This document shows positions 8,460-17,272 of a DNA stretch of 51,543 nucleotides, piece after piece. Source of the DNA: Ruminococcus flavefaciens (lineage in GTDB: Bacteria; Bacillota; Clostridia; Oscillospirales; Ruminococcaceae). Position 1 is the first letter of the stretch. Each line of letters starts with the position of its first letter. A program made the translations under genes and the position numbers. Below the pieces are notes generated by a model. It did not search any database, was not told the origin of the DNA, and saw nothing but the letters and a program-made list of their open reading frames with translations. The DNA lies in contig DFJW01000075.1 in NCBI GenBank assembly GCA_002373775.1, forward strand, positions 49,021 to 100,563, written 5' to 3'.

Positions 8460-8534
8460 AACAAATCCTCCTATAAAGAATAATGATAGAAAACCTGCTG
8501 TTTCTATTATATAGCATAAAAGCCAATATGTCAA

Positions 8535-8584
8535 TAAAAAAATAAAAGGATCCGCCGGGACTTTCATCCGTTCCCGGCGGATCC
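8535..8584 (-). terminator. Terminator of the GH74 gene
   Basis: A perfect 13-bp stem, GGATCCGCCGGGA with its complement (8548-8560 and 8572-8584), is followed on the minus strand by TTTTATTTTTTTA. This is a classic intrinsic terminator, placed about 60 bases after the GH74 stop codon. Confidence 0.9.
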
Positions 8585-8646
8585 TGTGTGTTAGCGTTAT
8601 GGACTCAGCATCAAAGGCTCCCGAAGGAGCATCCCTTGAACTGAGA

Positions 8647-11289
8647 TCAGACAGGGAGTTTAGAAACGAGACCGAGTTTATACTCCTGAATGGTAGAAGC
8701 GTCGGAGTTAGTTACGCCGTCACCGCCGCCGTATACGTCTGCATTGGCAAGACCGGTAGAAGTGATGCCGTCCTTTTTGCCTTCGCCGTAGACATCCGGG
8801 TTAGAGAGGTACTGCATAACGAGTACAGCGTCAGCCATATTTACCTGCTTGTCGCAGTTAGCGTCGCCGTAGAGAGTAACCTTAGGCTCGTCGATCGGTG
8901 CGTCAGAGAGACGGCCGTAAACGATACCGCAGCCTACAGTTGACATATATACCTTGCCGAATTCATCCATGTCGCCGACGAGGAAGTTTCCGTTGCCTGT
9001 ACCGCCGTAGAGGTGGTCGGTATTGATGCATACCCATGATTTGCCGCCGTCAGTTGAGCGATAGATGCCCTCGGGATCGGACTCCTTGACCTTGCCGTAG
9101 AAGTAGATAGTATTGAGTCCGCCCTTCTTTTCGGGAGCACCGTAGCCGAGAGTCTTGCAGTAGAACACATCCAGCTTTTCGGTGGAAGAAACTTTGCCGT
9201 TCTCCACCTTTACATGATACATGCCGTACCAGCCGCCGCCGAGCATGAGGTCACCTTCGCCGAGGTAGCCGATGCGTCCTGCGCTGTCGCACTGGTCGTA
9301 CATACAGATATCAGTAGAAGTGAATGTCTTGCCGCCGTCTGTGCTGACGCAGAACTTATACTGTGCATCAGAAGCGTCGGGCTCAGTCTTTGAGTAGTGC
9401 CATGATGAATTATAGTAAGTAGCGTAAGCGTAAACAGTATTCGGATCGTTGGGTTCAACGAGGAGCATAGTGGGCTTTGAGCCGTACTGTGAAGGTATGC
9501 CTTCGCACTTGTTCCATGTGCCGCCCCAGTTATCGGAATAGGAAACGCCGCCGTCTTCCTTGCCGGTATTGAAAATGCGGTATTTTCCGCTGCTTATCTC
9601 AGCTATAGCGAGCTTTCCGCCCTTGACAGCAGGAGAGAATGCGTTCCATGTCTTGCCTCTGTCTGTGGTGTAGTAGCCGGCGCCGTTGTCGCCCTCAGCT
9701 ATTCTTGCCCATACATCAGTATTCTGCGGGCATACTGCGATAGCCGAAGTTGAGCCCATATTGGGCTTATACTGGAGACCTATCTTGTCTGTGGACTGAT
9801 GAACGAAACCGTCGTAGTCACCGATAGCAGAGAGATCGAGACCGTCGGAAGTGCTGACAAAGTCGAGAGCAACTACTTCTTCGATGCCGTCCGGATGGAA
9901 TGTATAAGTAGGAGCATTGTCCTTGTCGGTGCTCCAGAGATTTGTGCAGACGAAAACGCCGTTTCCTGAGGTTATCCACATCCTGTTGTGGTCACGGGGA
10001 TCTGTAACAACAGTGCCGGACCAGTGGATAGCCTTGTCGCGTATCCAGTCGTATCCGCCGTCCTGGAGGTAATTTGCAACGAGGTACTTGGCTCCCCAGT
10101 CACCAGCCTGCTTTCCGGGAGTGAAGTTCTCCCATGTCTCGCCGCCGTCGAATGAACGGAAGTACTGGTCGCCCCATGTTGCACCGTGCTCATCGGTCCA
10201 TGGCTGCCAGAGCTGATCCTCCCACTTTCCGCAGCTTCCTGCGATAATGTGGTCAGGGTTTGTAGGATCTGCCCACATAGAGCCCAGACCTACGCCGCTG
10301 CTGAATATCTGCTTTACAGTTCCGGTCTTGGGAGAATAGCGATATCCGCCGCCGGACTGACCATTGAATGCCAGACCTGCGATGTAAGTGATGAGAAGGT
10401 CTCCGTTGGGATCAACGTTTATACGCGACGGGAAAACATCTGTCGGGAGGTCTTTGCTGAGGAGCGAGAATTCATCGTCCTTAGTGCTTGCAACGTGAAC
10501 ATTTCCCACGCCTTTAGCGGAAGTTGCAACATAGACTTTGCCGTCTTTTATAGCGATAGCAGCAACGCCATTCTGGTGCTGGTACTCGTCACTTGTTACG
10601 GAACGGGCGTAATTATCTGTCCATGTAGGCCATTTTGTGGTTTTAGCGAAGAGTCCGAGGTCATCGTAGCCTTTTACGGGCTCCCAAGTCTCGCCGCCGT
10701 CGGTGGATTTTATGAGAGCGGACTTGGAATCTGTGTTGGAAGTAACATCGCCGCCGGCGTAGATAACGTTCGGGTTGTCGGGATCTACAGCGATAGACTC
10801 GCCGCACTGACGTCCGTCGCCGTTGCCCATTACCTTGATGAGGTTGGTCACGTCGATCTCCTTCATGGTCTTGCCGCCGTCAGTTGTCTTGAAGATGACA
10901 GTCTTCTCAGCTGAGAAGTAAGCGCAGCCGCAAAGGAAGTAAACAGTATCATCGTCGGTAGGGTCAATAGCCATAGCGTCAACGCTGAGCAGACCTCTGT
11001 CTGCGTCATTGATAAATCCGAGGAGCTGTTCCCAGCTCTCAGTCTCATAGTTGTACTTGTAAGCACCGCCGACATCGGTACGGGCGTACATTTCCTTCTT
11101 TCCGGTAACGATACCGGAAACGAATCCGCCTCCGCCGATTCTGAGAGTGCCCCACTCCATATTGGGAGCGGAATCCACAGCAGATGCTATCACCTGACTG
11201 CTGTCTGTTGAGCCCATCGCTGCGGGGAGCGCAGTTACGCTCAGGCACAACGAAAAGAGGCCCGCAATGGTCCTTTTGATTTTTTCCAT
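8647..11289 (-). CDS. GH74 xyloglucanase with type I dockerin
   Basis: An 880-residue secreted enzyme. The start at 11289 is chosen over an upstream one because GGAGG lies eight bases before it and a signal peptide follows (residues 1-27, ending near LPAAMG). The GH74 double beta-propeller spans about residues 40-790. The signature ARTDVGGAYKYN supplies Asp72, and SAIGDYDGFVHQ supplies Asp491, matching the spacing of the two catalytic aspartates in GH74 endo-xyloglucanases. Several S/KTDGGKTW Asp-box-like repeats are visible. Residues about 804-880 form a dockerin: two segments, GDANCDKQVNMADAVLVMQ and GDGVTNSDASTIQEYK, each with a calcium-binding pattern. This indicates a cellulosome component acting on xyloglucan. 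It has its own promoter and terminator. Confidence 0.95.
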   Translation of the reverse strand: MEKIKRTIAGLFSLCLSVTALPAAMGSTDSSQVIASAVDSAPNMEWGTLRIGGGGFVSGIVTGKKEMYARTDVGGAYKYNYETESWEQLLGFINDADRGLLSVDAMAIDPTDDDTVYFLCGCAYFSAEKTVIFKTTDGGKTMKEIDVTNLIKVMGNGDGRQCGESIAVDPDNPNVIYAGGDVTSNTDSKSALIKSTDGGETWEPVKGYDDLGLFAKTTKWPTWTDNYARSVTSDEYQHQNGVAAIAIKDGKVYVATSAKGVGNVHVASTKDDEFSLLSKDLPTDVFPSRINVDPNGDLLITYIAGLAFNGQSGGGYRYSPKTGTVKQIFSSGVGLGSMWADPTNPDHIIAGSCGKWEDQLWQPWTDEHGATWGDQYFRSFDGGETWENFTPGKQAGDWGAKYLVANYLQDGGYDWIRDKAIHWSGTVVTDPRDHNRMWITSGNGVFVCTNLWSTDKDNAPTYTFHPDGIEEVVALDFVSTSDGLDLSAIGDYDGFVHQSTDKIGLQYKPNMGSTSAIAVCPQNTDVWARIAEGDNGAGYYTTDRGKTWNAFSPAVKGGKLAIAEISSGKYRIFNTGKEDGGVSYSDNWGGTWNKCEGIPSQYGSKPTMLLVEPNDPNTVYAYATYYNSSWHYSKTEPDASDAQYKFCVSTDGGKTFTSTDICMYDQCDSAGRIGYLGEGDLMLGGGWYGMYHVKVENGKVSSTEKLDVFYCKTLGYGAPEKKGGLNTIYFYGKVKESDPEGIYRSTDGGKSWVCINTDHLYGGTGNGNFLVGDMDEFGKVYMSTVGCGIVYGRLSDAPIDEPKVTLYGDANCDKQVNMADAVLVMQYLSNPDVYGEGKKDGITSTGLANADVYGGGDGVTNSDASTIQEYKLGLVSKLPV

Positions 11290-11401
11290 GTTCTTTTCCT
11301 CCGTTTTCTCAGGATTGCCTAAATCCCATTCAGGTATATTACGCAGTACTGACCAATGCCTATAATCAGTATCAGCGAAAATATAACTATATTGCACCAA
11401 T

Positions 11402-11430
11402 ATTTTATCACACTTTTTCATAACTGTCAA
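11402..11430 (-). promoter_or_regulatory. Sigma-A promoter for GH74 gene
   Basis: On the minus strand: TTGACA (11430-11425), 17-base spacer, TAAAAT (11407-11402). It leaves a leader of about 105 bases before the ATG at 11289. A second TTGACA lies further upstream (about 11485) without an obvious -10. Confidence 0.75.
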
Positions 11431-11504
11431 TAGTATCTGCACTTTTTCATGCTATTTATCAGTAAAATAATATTTTTTGTCAATGGTCCTGCCTTTAAGC
11501 TGCA

Positions 11505-11544
11505 CAAAAACGAGGGGAAGCTCCTCTGGTAAGGAACTTCCCCT
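11505..11544 (-). terminator. Terminator of the GH5 gene
   Basis: A GGGGAAG/CTTCCCC-type stem (11513-11544), followed on the minus strand by CGTTTTTG, sits about 25 bases after the GH5 stop. Confidence 0.8.
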
Positions 11545-11569
11545 GTAAAACCGTATTCAGTTTACTGCA

Positions 11570-13990
11570 TCAGCCGGCTTTCTCGATCTCAGGGAGAGAA
11601 TCAATGATACCGAGCTTGAACTTCTGGATAGAGCTTGCGTCAGCATTTGTCATGCCTGTGCCGGGCTCATATACGTCAGCGTTCGCGATACCTGTAGCAG
11701 TGATGCCGTCGGGCTTGCCTTCGCCGTATACGTCAGGATTCGAAAGAGCCTGCATGATGAGTACAGCGTCAGCCATATTTACCTGCTCGTCGCAGTTAGC
11801 ATCGCCGAGGAGAGTAACTTTTGTGCCGCCGGAAATGTTGGATGTACCCTTCTTGTAAGTACCGTCAACAGTGAAGATCACCTTGATCTCATCAGTTACA
11901 GCAGTTTCCTCAGGGAGACCGAGGTCGATGCCCTGATTAGCGCCCCAGTTAGCTCTGAGGTATGCTCTTACCTTGCCGCCGCCCTCATAGTATCTGAGGT
12001 CATAAGCGTCAGCGTTGTCCTCGAAAGCCCACTCTGTGCCGTCGATGATTATCTTGTCAACGGTGAGGGAGATGTTCGGGAAAGTATCGTTTGTGAACGG
12101 ATTGCCGAATTCTTCTGTAGATGCGATCTCCAGCATGAGGAAGTCGATAGTTCCTGTGCCGTCGCCGTCTATCTTCCATGTAGCTTCGAAAGTGCCGTTG
12201 CCGTCAACATCAGCGACTATGCCGCCCTTTTCGCCCTGCTCAGCAGCATTCCAGCGAGCGTCTCCGCCCATTGAACCTGCGAGATAAGCGTTTCCGTAAA
12301 CGCCTTCGAAGGAAGTTGTAGTGCCTGTGGAAGTAGTGCTGTCAGTTGTAACTGTTGTGGTCGTTGTAGTAGTAACAGTAGTTGTAGTTGTGGAAGTTGT
12401 AGTCTGTGAAGGATCAACCACACCGGGGATCTGAGCAACTGTCATCTTGGGATAATCAGCTGCATTGAGAGTATTCCAGTTGCCTGCTGCATCAGCATAG
12501 CCTGCGTAGTAGATCTGCACCTGAACGTTGTCTGTGGAAACGCCGTCAGGGAGCTGGATGTATCCCTCGTTCACGTCGATCGTTGCGGAGGAATCATCGG
12601 GATCGGGCTCTGTCTGAGCGATAGTGGCATTGCCGTCCTTGTCGATAGAGAAACGGAAGCTTGCGCCGTTGTTCACCCATGCGCCCTTGCCGCTGTTGGC
12701 GTTCTTGTCCCAGTAGCTTACGCCGCCTGTACCGCCTGCACCGTTCACGCCGGTGAAGAGGAACTTGACCTTGGTAGCTGAGCCGATGTCGATCTGATAA
12801 GCGCCGTCAACAACTGCGCCGTTGTCGTCCTTGACCTGATTGAAAGCGGTGTCTACCCAGTCGATAGTCACGATACCGCTGCCGCTGCCGAGCTTCTTGT
12901 AGATAGCCTCAACGTCGGGATTTCTCCACTTGAGGGCAGCTCTGTTGAAGAACTGCATATCTCCGCAGTCGCCGGAATCCCAGAGGAAGGTTGAGATGCC
13001 GTTGGTATTGAGACCGGCAGTAGCAACAGTCTCAAGGAACTTCTCAACGGAGTCTTCTTTCTTGCCGCCGTTTGTGAGAGCGCCGTATTCACCGATGATG
13101 ACCGGCACGCCCTTGTCAACGAAGTAGGACTGCATCTTTGCGAAGTCATTGTATACAGTGTTCACTTCTGCTGAAGTGCCCCATTCAGCGCTGTAGCCCC
13201 ATGTAGAATCCTGAGGTGCAACGCAGAACGTGGGAGGATTGTAGTAGTGGATAGAAACAGCTACCATATCATCATTGGGAACGACAAAGCTGCTGTTCAT
13301 AGTCTTGGTCATGTCGGTGTTTGAGCCGGCAAGGAGGAGGAGACGGCTGCCGTTGTTGCCGCCGGTAGCTCTTACAGTGTCAACGAAATTCTGGTTGAAC
13401 TTGTTGAGAACGTCGTAAGAGAAAGTGACCTCGTTGAGGCTCTCGAACACGAGGTGGCTGTCATAGCTCTTGAAGTAGTTGGAGATCTCTTTCCACATCG
13501 TATTGTACTGCGGAAGAGCAGACTCGCCCTTGTTGAGCCAGAGTGAACCGTTGGACACCCAGTCCCAGTGCATATTGATGATGACATACATATCGTTGTC
13601 GATACAGTAGTCAACGACTTTCTTGATACGCGCAAGGTAGGAATCGCTGATATCGAAAGTAGAACTGTCGGTATTCTCGTACCATGTGATCGGGATACGC
13701 ACGGAATTGAAGCCGCTCGCCTTGATAGCGTCGATCATTTCCTTTGAGGTGACAGGGTTGCCCCAGCCCTTTTCGGTCTGTGAAGCAGACCAGCCTGAAA
13801 CGTTCCAGCAGTCAAAGGTGTTGCCTAAATTCCAACCTAAGCCCATGTCGTTTACGAGAGCGATAGCCGACTGACTTCCTGCGGCATCAGCAGTGCCTAT
13901 ATTGCTGATATCGCTGACGTTGATGATGCACATTGAAGCAGCCATGATAGAGGATGTAGCTGCTGCAATAGCCCTTCTGAAGATCTTCAT
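11570..13990 (-). CDS. GH5 endoglucanase with accessory modules and type I dockerin
   Basis: An 806-residue secreted glycoside hydrolase. A signal peptide (about residues 1-37) precedes a GH5 catalytic domain, of subfamily-4 type judging by GLGWNLGNTFD at 50-60. The acid/base is Glu187 (FESLNEV) and the nucleophile Glu301 (IIGEYGA); VSIHYYNPP contains the active-site His248. Residues about 370-515 look like a beta-sandwich accessory module. A Thr/Ser linker (about 519-560) leads to a second possible carbohydrate-binding module (about 563-720), then a dockerin (about 730-806: GDANCDEQVNMADAVLIMQ and GTGMTNADASSIQKFK). Neither accessory module could be tied to a named CBM family by eye. It probably acts on beta-glucan, cellulose or xyloglucan within the cellulosome, complementing the adjacent GH74. 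Confidence 0.95.
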   Translation of the reverse strand: MKIFRRAIAAATSSIMAASMCIINVSDISNIGTADAAGSQSAIALVNDMGLGWNLGNTFDCWNVSGWSASQTEKGWGNPVTSKEMIDAIKASGFNSVRIPITWYENTDSSTFDISDSYLARIKKVVDYCIDNDMYVIINMHWDWVSNGSLWLNKGESALPQYNTMWKEISNYFKSYDSHLVFESLNEVTFSYDVLNKFNQNFVDTVRATGGNNGSRLLLLAGSNTDMTKTMNSSFVVPNDDMVAVSIHYYNPPTFCVAPQDSTWGYSAEWGTSAEVNTVYNDFAKMQSYFVDKGVPVIIGEYGALTNGGKKEDSVEKFLETVATAGLNTNGISTFLWDSGDCGDMQFFNRAALKWRNPDVEAIYKKLGSGSGIVTIDWVDTAFNQVKDDNGAVVDGAYQIDIGSATKVKFLFTGVNGAGGTGGVSYWDKNANSGKGAWVNNGASFRFSIDKDGNATIAQTEPDPDDSSATIDVNEGYIQLPDGVSTDNVQVQIYYAGYADAAGNWNTLNAADYPKMTVAQIPGVVDPSQTTTSTTTTTVTTTTTTTVTTDSTTSTGTTTSFEGVYGNAYLAGSMGGDARWNAAEQGEKGGIVADVDGNGTFEATWKIDGDGTGTIDFLMLEIASTEEFGNPFTNDTFPNISLTVDKIIIDGTEWAFEDNADAYDLRYYEGGGKVRAYLRANWGANQGIDLGLPEETAVTDEIKVIFTVDGTYKKGTSNISGGTKVTLLGDANCDEQVNMADAVLIMQALSNPDVYGEGKPDGITATGIANADVYEPGTGMTNADASSIQKFKLGIIDSLPEIEKAG

Positions 13991-14027
13991 AAGGTATCAA
14001 ACTCCTTTATATTAAATTGGTACTTTA

Positions 14028-14056
14028 AATGTAACACAAAATAGCAAAAATGTCAA
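14028..14056 (-). promoter_or_regulatory. Sigma-A promoter for GH5 gene
   Basis: On the minus strand: TTGACA (14056-14051), 17-base spacer, TACATT (14033-14028), about 38 bases upstream of the start codon. AAAGGAG supplies the ribosome-binding site. Confidence 0.75.
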
Positions 14057-14066
14057 TAACTAACAT

Positions 14067-14120
14067 TAAAAATATACACCTGCCGTTTTAATTTGTGGAT
14101 ACATCACATCGGCAGGCGTA
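14067..14120 (-). terminator. Probable terminator of the TetR gene
   Basis: CCTGCCG (14079-14085) pairs with CGGCAGG (14110-14116) across a long loop. On the minus strand it is followed by ATATTTTTAA. It separates the TetR gene from the GH5 promoter. Confidence 0.5.
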
Positions 14121-14200
14121 TTGTTTTGGTGTTTTTGCTCACAGCTCTGCACGGCGGCAAGATAATTCCTGCGGCATTATTGAACAGAATGTGAATAAGT

Positions 14201-14815
14201 TTATTTCCGGGCAGAAAGCCTGTGGCGGGCGATAATGTCCCTTACTCCGTCGTACAGATAGGGCTTCAGCTTTTTCAGATCGCAGGGCTCGCTGTAGAGT
14301 ATAGAGGAATAGCATGTGGAAGATACCAGCTCGATTATCATGAAGAGCATTATCTCGGGATCGCGGAAACCGCCGGGCTCTTCACTGAGCATGGAATAGT
14401 AGACGTCCCCGAAATTCACATCGCCCTCGGCAGTGGTGGAAGTGAGGGCAGATTTGAATATCCCCCAACTCAGGTTCTTGGATATGAAGGTGAGCAGCGA
14501 CTGATTGGCGTTGAGCTGATTCACGATATTGTCGATAATCATGATGAGCTTATCTTCGAAGGACTTGCCTTCCGTCCGGCTGCCAAGTTCCTGAAGTGCA
14601 TTGCTGAAAAGCTGGCTGGATTTATGGGCGATGAGCCTGTTGCGGATGTCATATTTATCCTTGAAGTACAGATAGAACGTGCCCTTTGCAACGCCAGCCT
14701 TGCTGACGATATCCGAGATAGAGGTTTTGCTGAACCCCTTGGTAGTAAAAAAGTCAAAGGCTGTACGCAGGAGAGAGGTCTCCTTAATCTGTTTATTGGA
14801 ATCGACTTTTCCCAT
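14201..14815 (-). CDS. TetR/AcrR-family transcriptional repressor
   Basis: A 204-residue regulator. The start at 14815 is preferred because GGGGGTGAG lies just upstream and the helix-turn-helix follows at a normal distance. The N-terminal DNA-binding domain (residues about 14-60) has the typical pattern: AFDFFTTKGFSKTSISDIV, then AGVAKGTFYLYFKDKYDI. The C-terminal ligand-binding region is divergent, as is usual, so the inducer cannot be told. The gene diverges from an MMPL exporter and an exported heptad-repeat protein. Four copies of one palindrome lie between them, one overlapping the exporter promoter. This supports direct repression of the exporter and probable autoregulation. Confidence 0.9.
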   Translation of the reverse strand: MGKVDSNKQIKETSLLRTAFDFFTTKGFSKTSISDIVSKAGVAKGTFYLYFKDKYDIRNRLIAHKSSQLFSNALQELGSRTEGKSFEDKLIMIIDNIVNQLNANQSLLTFISKNLSWGIFKSALTSTTAEGDVNFGDVYYSMLSEEPGGFRDPEIMLFMIIELVSSTCYSSILYSEPCDLKKLKPYLYDGVRDIIARHRLSARK

Positions 14816-14888
14816 ATTCTCACCCCCTGAGAGCATCGCAGACTGCCGGAGATGTTTCGCCGGTCTGACTGCGGGATTCGTTACAATC

Positions 14889-14918
14889 ATTATAATCCAA
14901 AAGGTCTGAGATTGTCAA
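14889..14918 (-). promoter_or_regulatory. Promoter for the TetR gene
   Basis: On the minus strand: TTGACA (14918-14913), 18-base spacer, TATAAT (14894-14889). One operator-like palindrome (14930-14942) lies immediately upstream. Confidence 0.8.
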
Positions 14919-14929
14919 TACCCCAAAAA

Positions 14930-14942
14930 TGACCAATCGTCA
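14930..14942. promoter_or_regulatory. TetR operator-like palindrome 1 (imperfect)
   Basis: TGACCAATCGTCA fits the pattern TGACY-N3-RGTCA with one mismatch. It lies just upstream of the repressor's own -35 box. Confidence 0.55.
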
Positions 14943-14983
14943 GCCTTTGACAGCACGCATTGTTTGTGCATGTAAACAAAAAT

Positions 14984-14998
14984 ATGACTAAGAGTCAT
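14984..14998. promoter_or_regulatory. TetR operator palindrome 2
   Basis: ATGACTAAGAGTCAT is a perfect inverted repeat with a 3-base centre, located between the two divergent promoters. Confidence 0.75.
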
Positions 14999-15016
14999 TT
15001 TTTCAGCATCAAGATA

Positions 15017-15045
15017 TTGACTATCAGTCATTTTTGTCATATACT
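15017..15045 (+). promoter_or_regulatory. MMPL exporter promoter with embedded operator 3
   Basis: TTGACT (15017-15022), 17-base spacer, TATACT (15040-15045) form a strong sigma-A promoter. The palindrome TGACTATCAGTCA (15018-15030) covers the -35 box and part of the spacer, so a bound TetR protein would block RNA polymerase. Confidence 0.8.
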
Positions 15046-15062
15046 ATTTTATAAGAACATTT

Positions 15063-15077
15063 ATGACCGCCGGTCAT
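15063..15077. promoter_or_regulatory. TetR operator palindrome 4
   Basis: ATGACCGCCGGTCAT is a perfect inverted repeat just downstream of the predicted transcription start, between promoter and exporter start codon. Confidence 0.75.
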
Positions 15078-15122
15078 TACAGTCCGGCTCTGATATGCAA
15101 TAAATTATGAAAGGATGATAAT

Positions 15123-17231
15123 ATGCTGAAATTCGGAAAACTGGTAGTGAAACACAAGGTGCTGATACTCGTTGTCGGCGTCCTGCTGATAATACCTTCC
15201 GCGCTGGGGTTCATCAACACCCGCGTAAATTACGACATACTTTCCTATCTCCCGGGCGACATCGACACAATGGTGGGACAGGACGTGCTGAAGGACGAAT
15301 TCGGTCAGGGAGGCTTCTCCCTTGTAATGGTCGAGGGCATGTCCCCGAAAGACGTTGCAGCCACAGCTGATAAGTTCAGCGAGATAGACCATGTTTCTGA
15401 AGTCGTCTGCTATGATTCCCTCACAGACTGCAAGATACCCCGTGAAGTCCTGCCGGATAAGGTGTACGACTTCTTCAACAAGGGCGATACGACCATGATG
15501 GCAGTGTTCTTCGACGACACGACTTCTGCCGACGGCACTCTCGATGCAGTTGAAGAGATGCGCAGAGTCGCCGATAAACAGTGCTTCATCAGCGGAATGT
15601 CCGCCATAACACTGGACATGAAAAACCTTGCACAGAGCGAGACTATCATATACGCGGTCATCGCAGTCATCCTCACCAGCATCGTCCTCGTAGCTGCAAT
15701 GGATTCCTTCCTTATACCCGTGTTCTTCATGCTCAGCATCGGACTTGCGATAGTATGGAACTTAGGCACGAATTTCCTGCTCGGCGAGATATCCTTCATC
15801 ACCCAGTCCCTTGCACTGGTCCTCCAGCTGGGCGTCACTATGGACTACTCCATTTTCCTCTGGCACAGCTACAAGGAACAGCTGAGCATCTATCCCGATA
15901 ACAAAAATGAAGCCATGGCACATGCCATTGCAAACACCATAGTTTCCGTGGTCAGCAGTTCGTTCACAACGGTAGCCGGATTCCTCGCGATGTGCTTCAT
16001 GAGCTTCACCCTCGGTCTGGACCTTGGCATAGTAATGGCAAAGGGCGTTGTCTGCGGAGTGATCGCCTGCGTAACTGTACTGCCTGCGCTGATACTTATA
16101 TTTGAAAAGGCTATCGACCGTACATCCCACCGCGACTTCCTCCCTTCGTTCAGCCGCACATCCTCATTCATAGTCAAGCACACATGGGCATTCCTCACAG
16201 CGGCGATAGTTCTTCTCATACCTGCTGTATACGGCAACAACAACTACGATGTCTACTACAAGCTTGACAGCACTCTCCCGGAAGACCTTGACAGCGTTAT
16301 CGCCAACACCAAGCTTTCCGAAGAGTACAACATGAACAGCACCCACATTCTCCTTGCGGACGCGGACATGGACGCAAAGACCGCATCAAAGATGCTCGGC
16401 GAGATGAAAAAAGTGGAAGGCGTGCAGTTCGCTGCCGGCTTCAACAGCCTCGTAGGTCCGGCGATACCGGAAGAGATCATCCCGGATTCCGTAAAGAGCA
16501 TCCTCAAGAGCGATGAACATCAGCTCATGCTCATAGGTTCGGAATACGAAGTGGCATCCGACGCAGTGAACGCTCAGGTGGCTGAGCTCAACGACATCGC
16601 CGGAAAATACGATGAAAGCGCCATGCTCATCGGTGAAGCACCTGCCACAAAGGACCTCATCGAGATAACCGACAAGGACTTCAAGTTCGTAAACTTCCTC
16701 TCCATAGCCGTTATCTTCCTGATAATCGCATTCACTTTCAAGTCCATAACACTTCCCGTGATACTCGTATCGGTCATAGAGCTCGCCATAATGATAAATC
16801 TCGGCATTGCATACTACACCGGCTCGAAGCTATCCTTCATCGCGCCCATAGTCATCGGCACTATCCAGCTCGGCGCAACCGTTGATTACGCTATCCTCAT
16901 GACCACGAGATACCGTACCGAAAGAAGCTCGGGAAAGAGCAAGAAGGAGTCCATAAACATCTCCCTCAGCACATCCGTAAAATCGGTGCTGACCTCAGCT
17001 CTCGGCTTCTTTGCCGCAACAGTCGGCGTAGCGCTCTACTCCGACATCGGACTCATCTCCGAACTCTGCATGCTCCTTGCAAGAGGTGCACTCATATCAA
17101 TGGTGATAGTAATAACCGTGCTGCCTTCAATGTTCATGGTATTCGACAAATTGATATGCAACACAAGCGCAGGCTTCCGTCCTGAAAACGAACGCAGCCG
17201 CAGATTCAGAATGCGCGAGAAGACCGTCTGA
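15123..17231 (+). CDS. MMPL/RND-superfamily exporter
   Basis: A 702-residue integral membrane transporter of the MMPL type (proton-driven RND superfamily). It shows the usual duplicated layout: one N-terminal helix (about residues 13-30), an extracellular domain, five or six helices, then the same pattern again after about residue 350. Conserved features include LQLGVTMDYSIFLWH in repeat one and IQLGATVDYAILMTTRYR in repeat two, where the aspartates sit within the membrane and are expected to carry protons. Clostridial members of about 700 residues export lipids, hydrophobic drugs or lipid-linked compounds; the substrate here is unknown. It forms an operon with the heptad-repeat protein 41 bases downstream and is probably controlled by the divergent TetR repressor. 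Confidence 0.9.
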   Translation: MLKFGKLVVKHKVLILVVGVLLIIPSALGFINTRVNYDILSYLPGDIDTMVGQDVLKDEFGQGGFSLVMVEGMSPKDVAATADKFSEIDHVSEVVCYDSLTDCKIPREVLPDKVYDFFNKGDTTMMAVFFDDTTSADGTLDAVEEMRRVADKQCFISGMSAITLDMKNLAQSETIIYAVIAVILTSIVLVAAMDSFLIPVFFMLSIGLAIVWNLGTNFLLGEISFITQSLALVLQLGVTMDYSIFLWHSYKEQLSIYPDNKNEAMAHAIANTIVSVVSSSFTTVAGFLAMCFMSFTLGLDLGIVMAKGVVCGVIACVTVLPALILIFEKAIDRTSHRDFLPSFSRTSSFIVKHTWAFLTAAIVLLIPAVYGNNNYDVYYKLDSTLPEDLDSVIANTKLSEEYNMNSTHILLADADMDAKTASKMLGEMKKVEGVQFAAGFNSLVGPAIPEEIIPDSVKSILKSDEHQLMLIGSEYEVASDAVNAQVAELNDIAGKYDESAMLIGEAPATKDLIEITDKDFKFVNFLSIAVIFLIIAFTFKSITLPVILVSVIELAIMINLGIAYYTGSKLSFIAPIVIGTIQLGATVDYAILMTTRYRTERSSGKSKKESINISLSTSVKSVLTSALGFFAATVGVALYSDIGLISELCMLLARGALISMVIVITVLPSMFMVFDKLICNTSAGFRPENERSRRFRMREKTV

Positions 17232-17272
17232 AACAAGCCGTTATCTCTCATTTACCGAAAGGAGTAATATAT

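Noticed and set aside
14222..14830. Plus-strand 202-residue open frame opposite the TetR gene
   Set aside because: It is antisense to a clear TetR helix-turn-helix protein and has no domain or ribosome-binding site.
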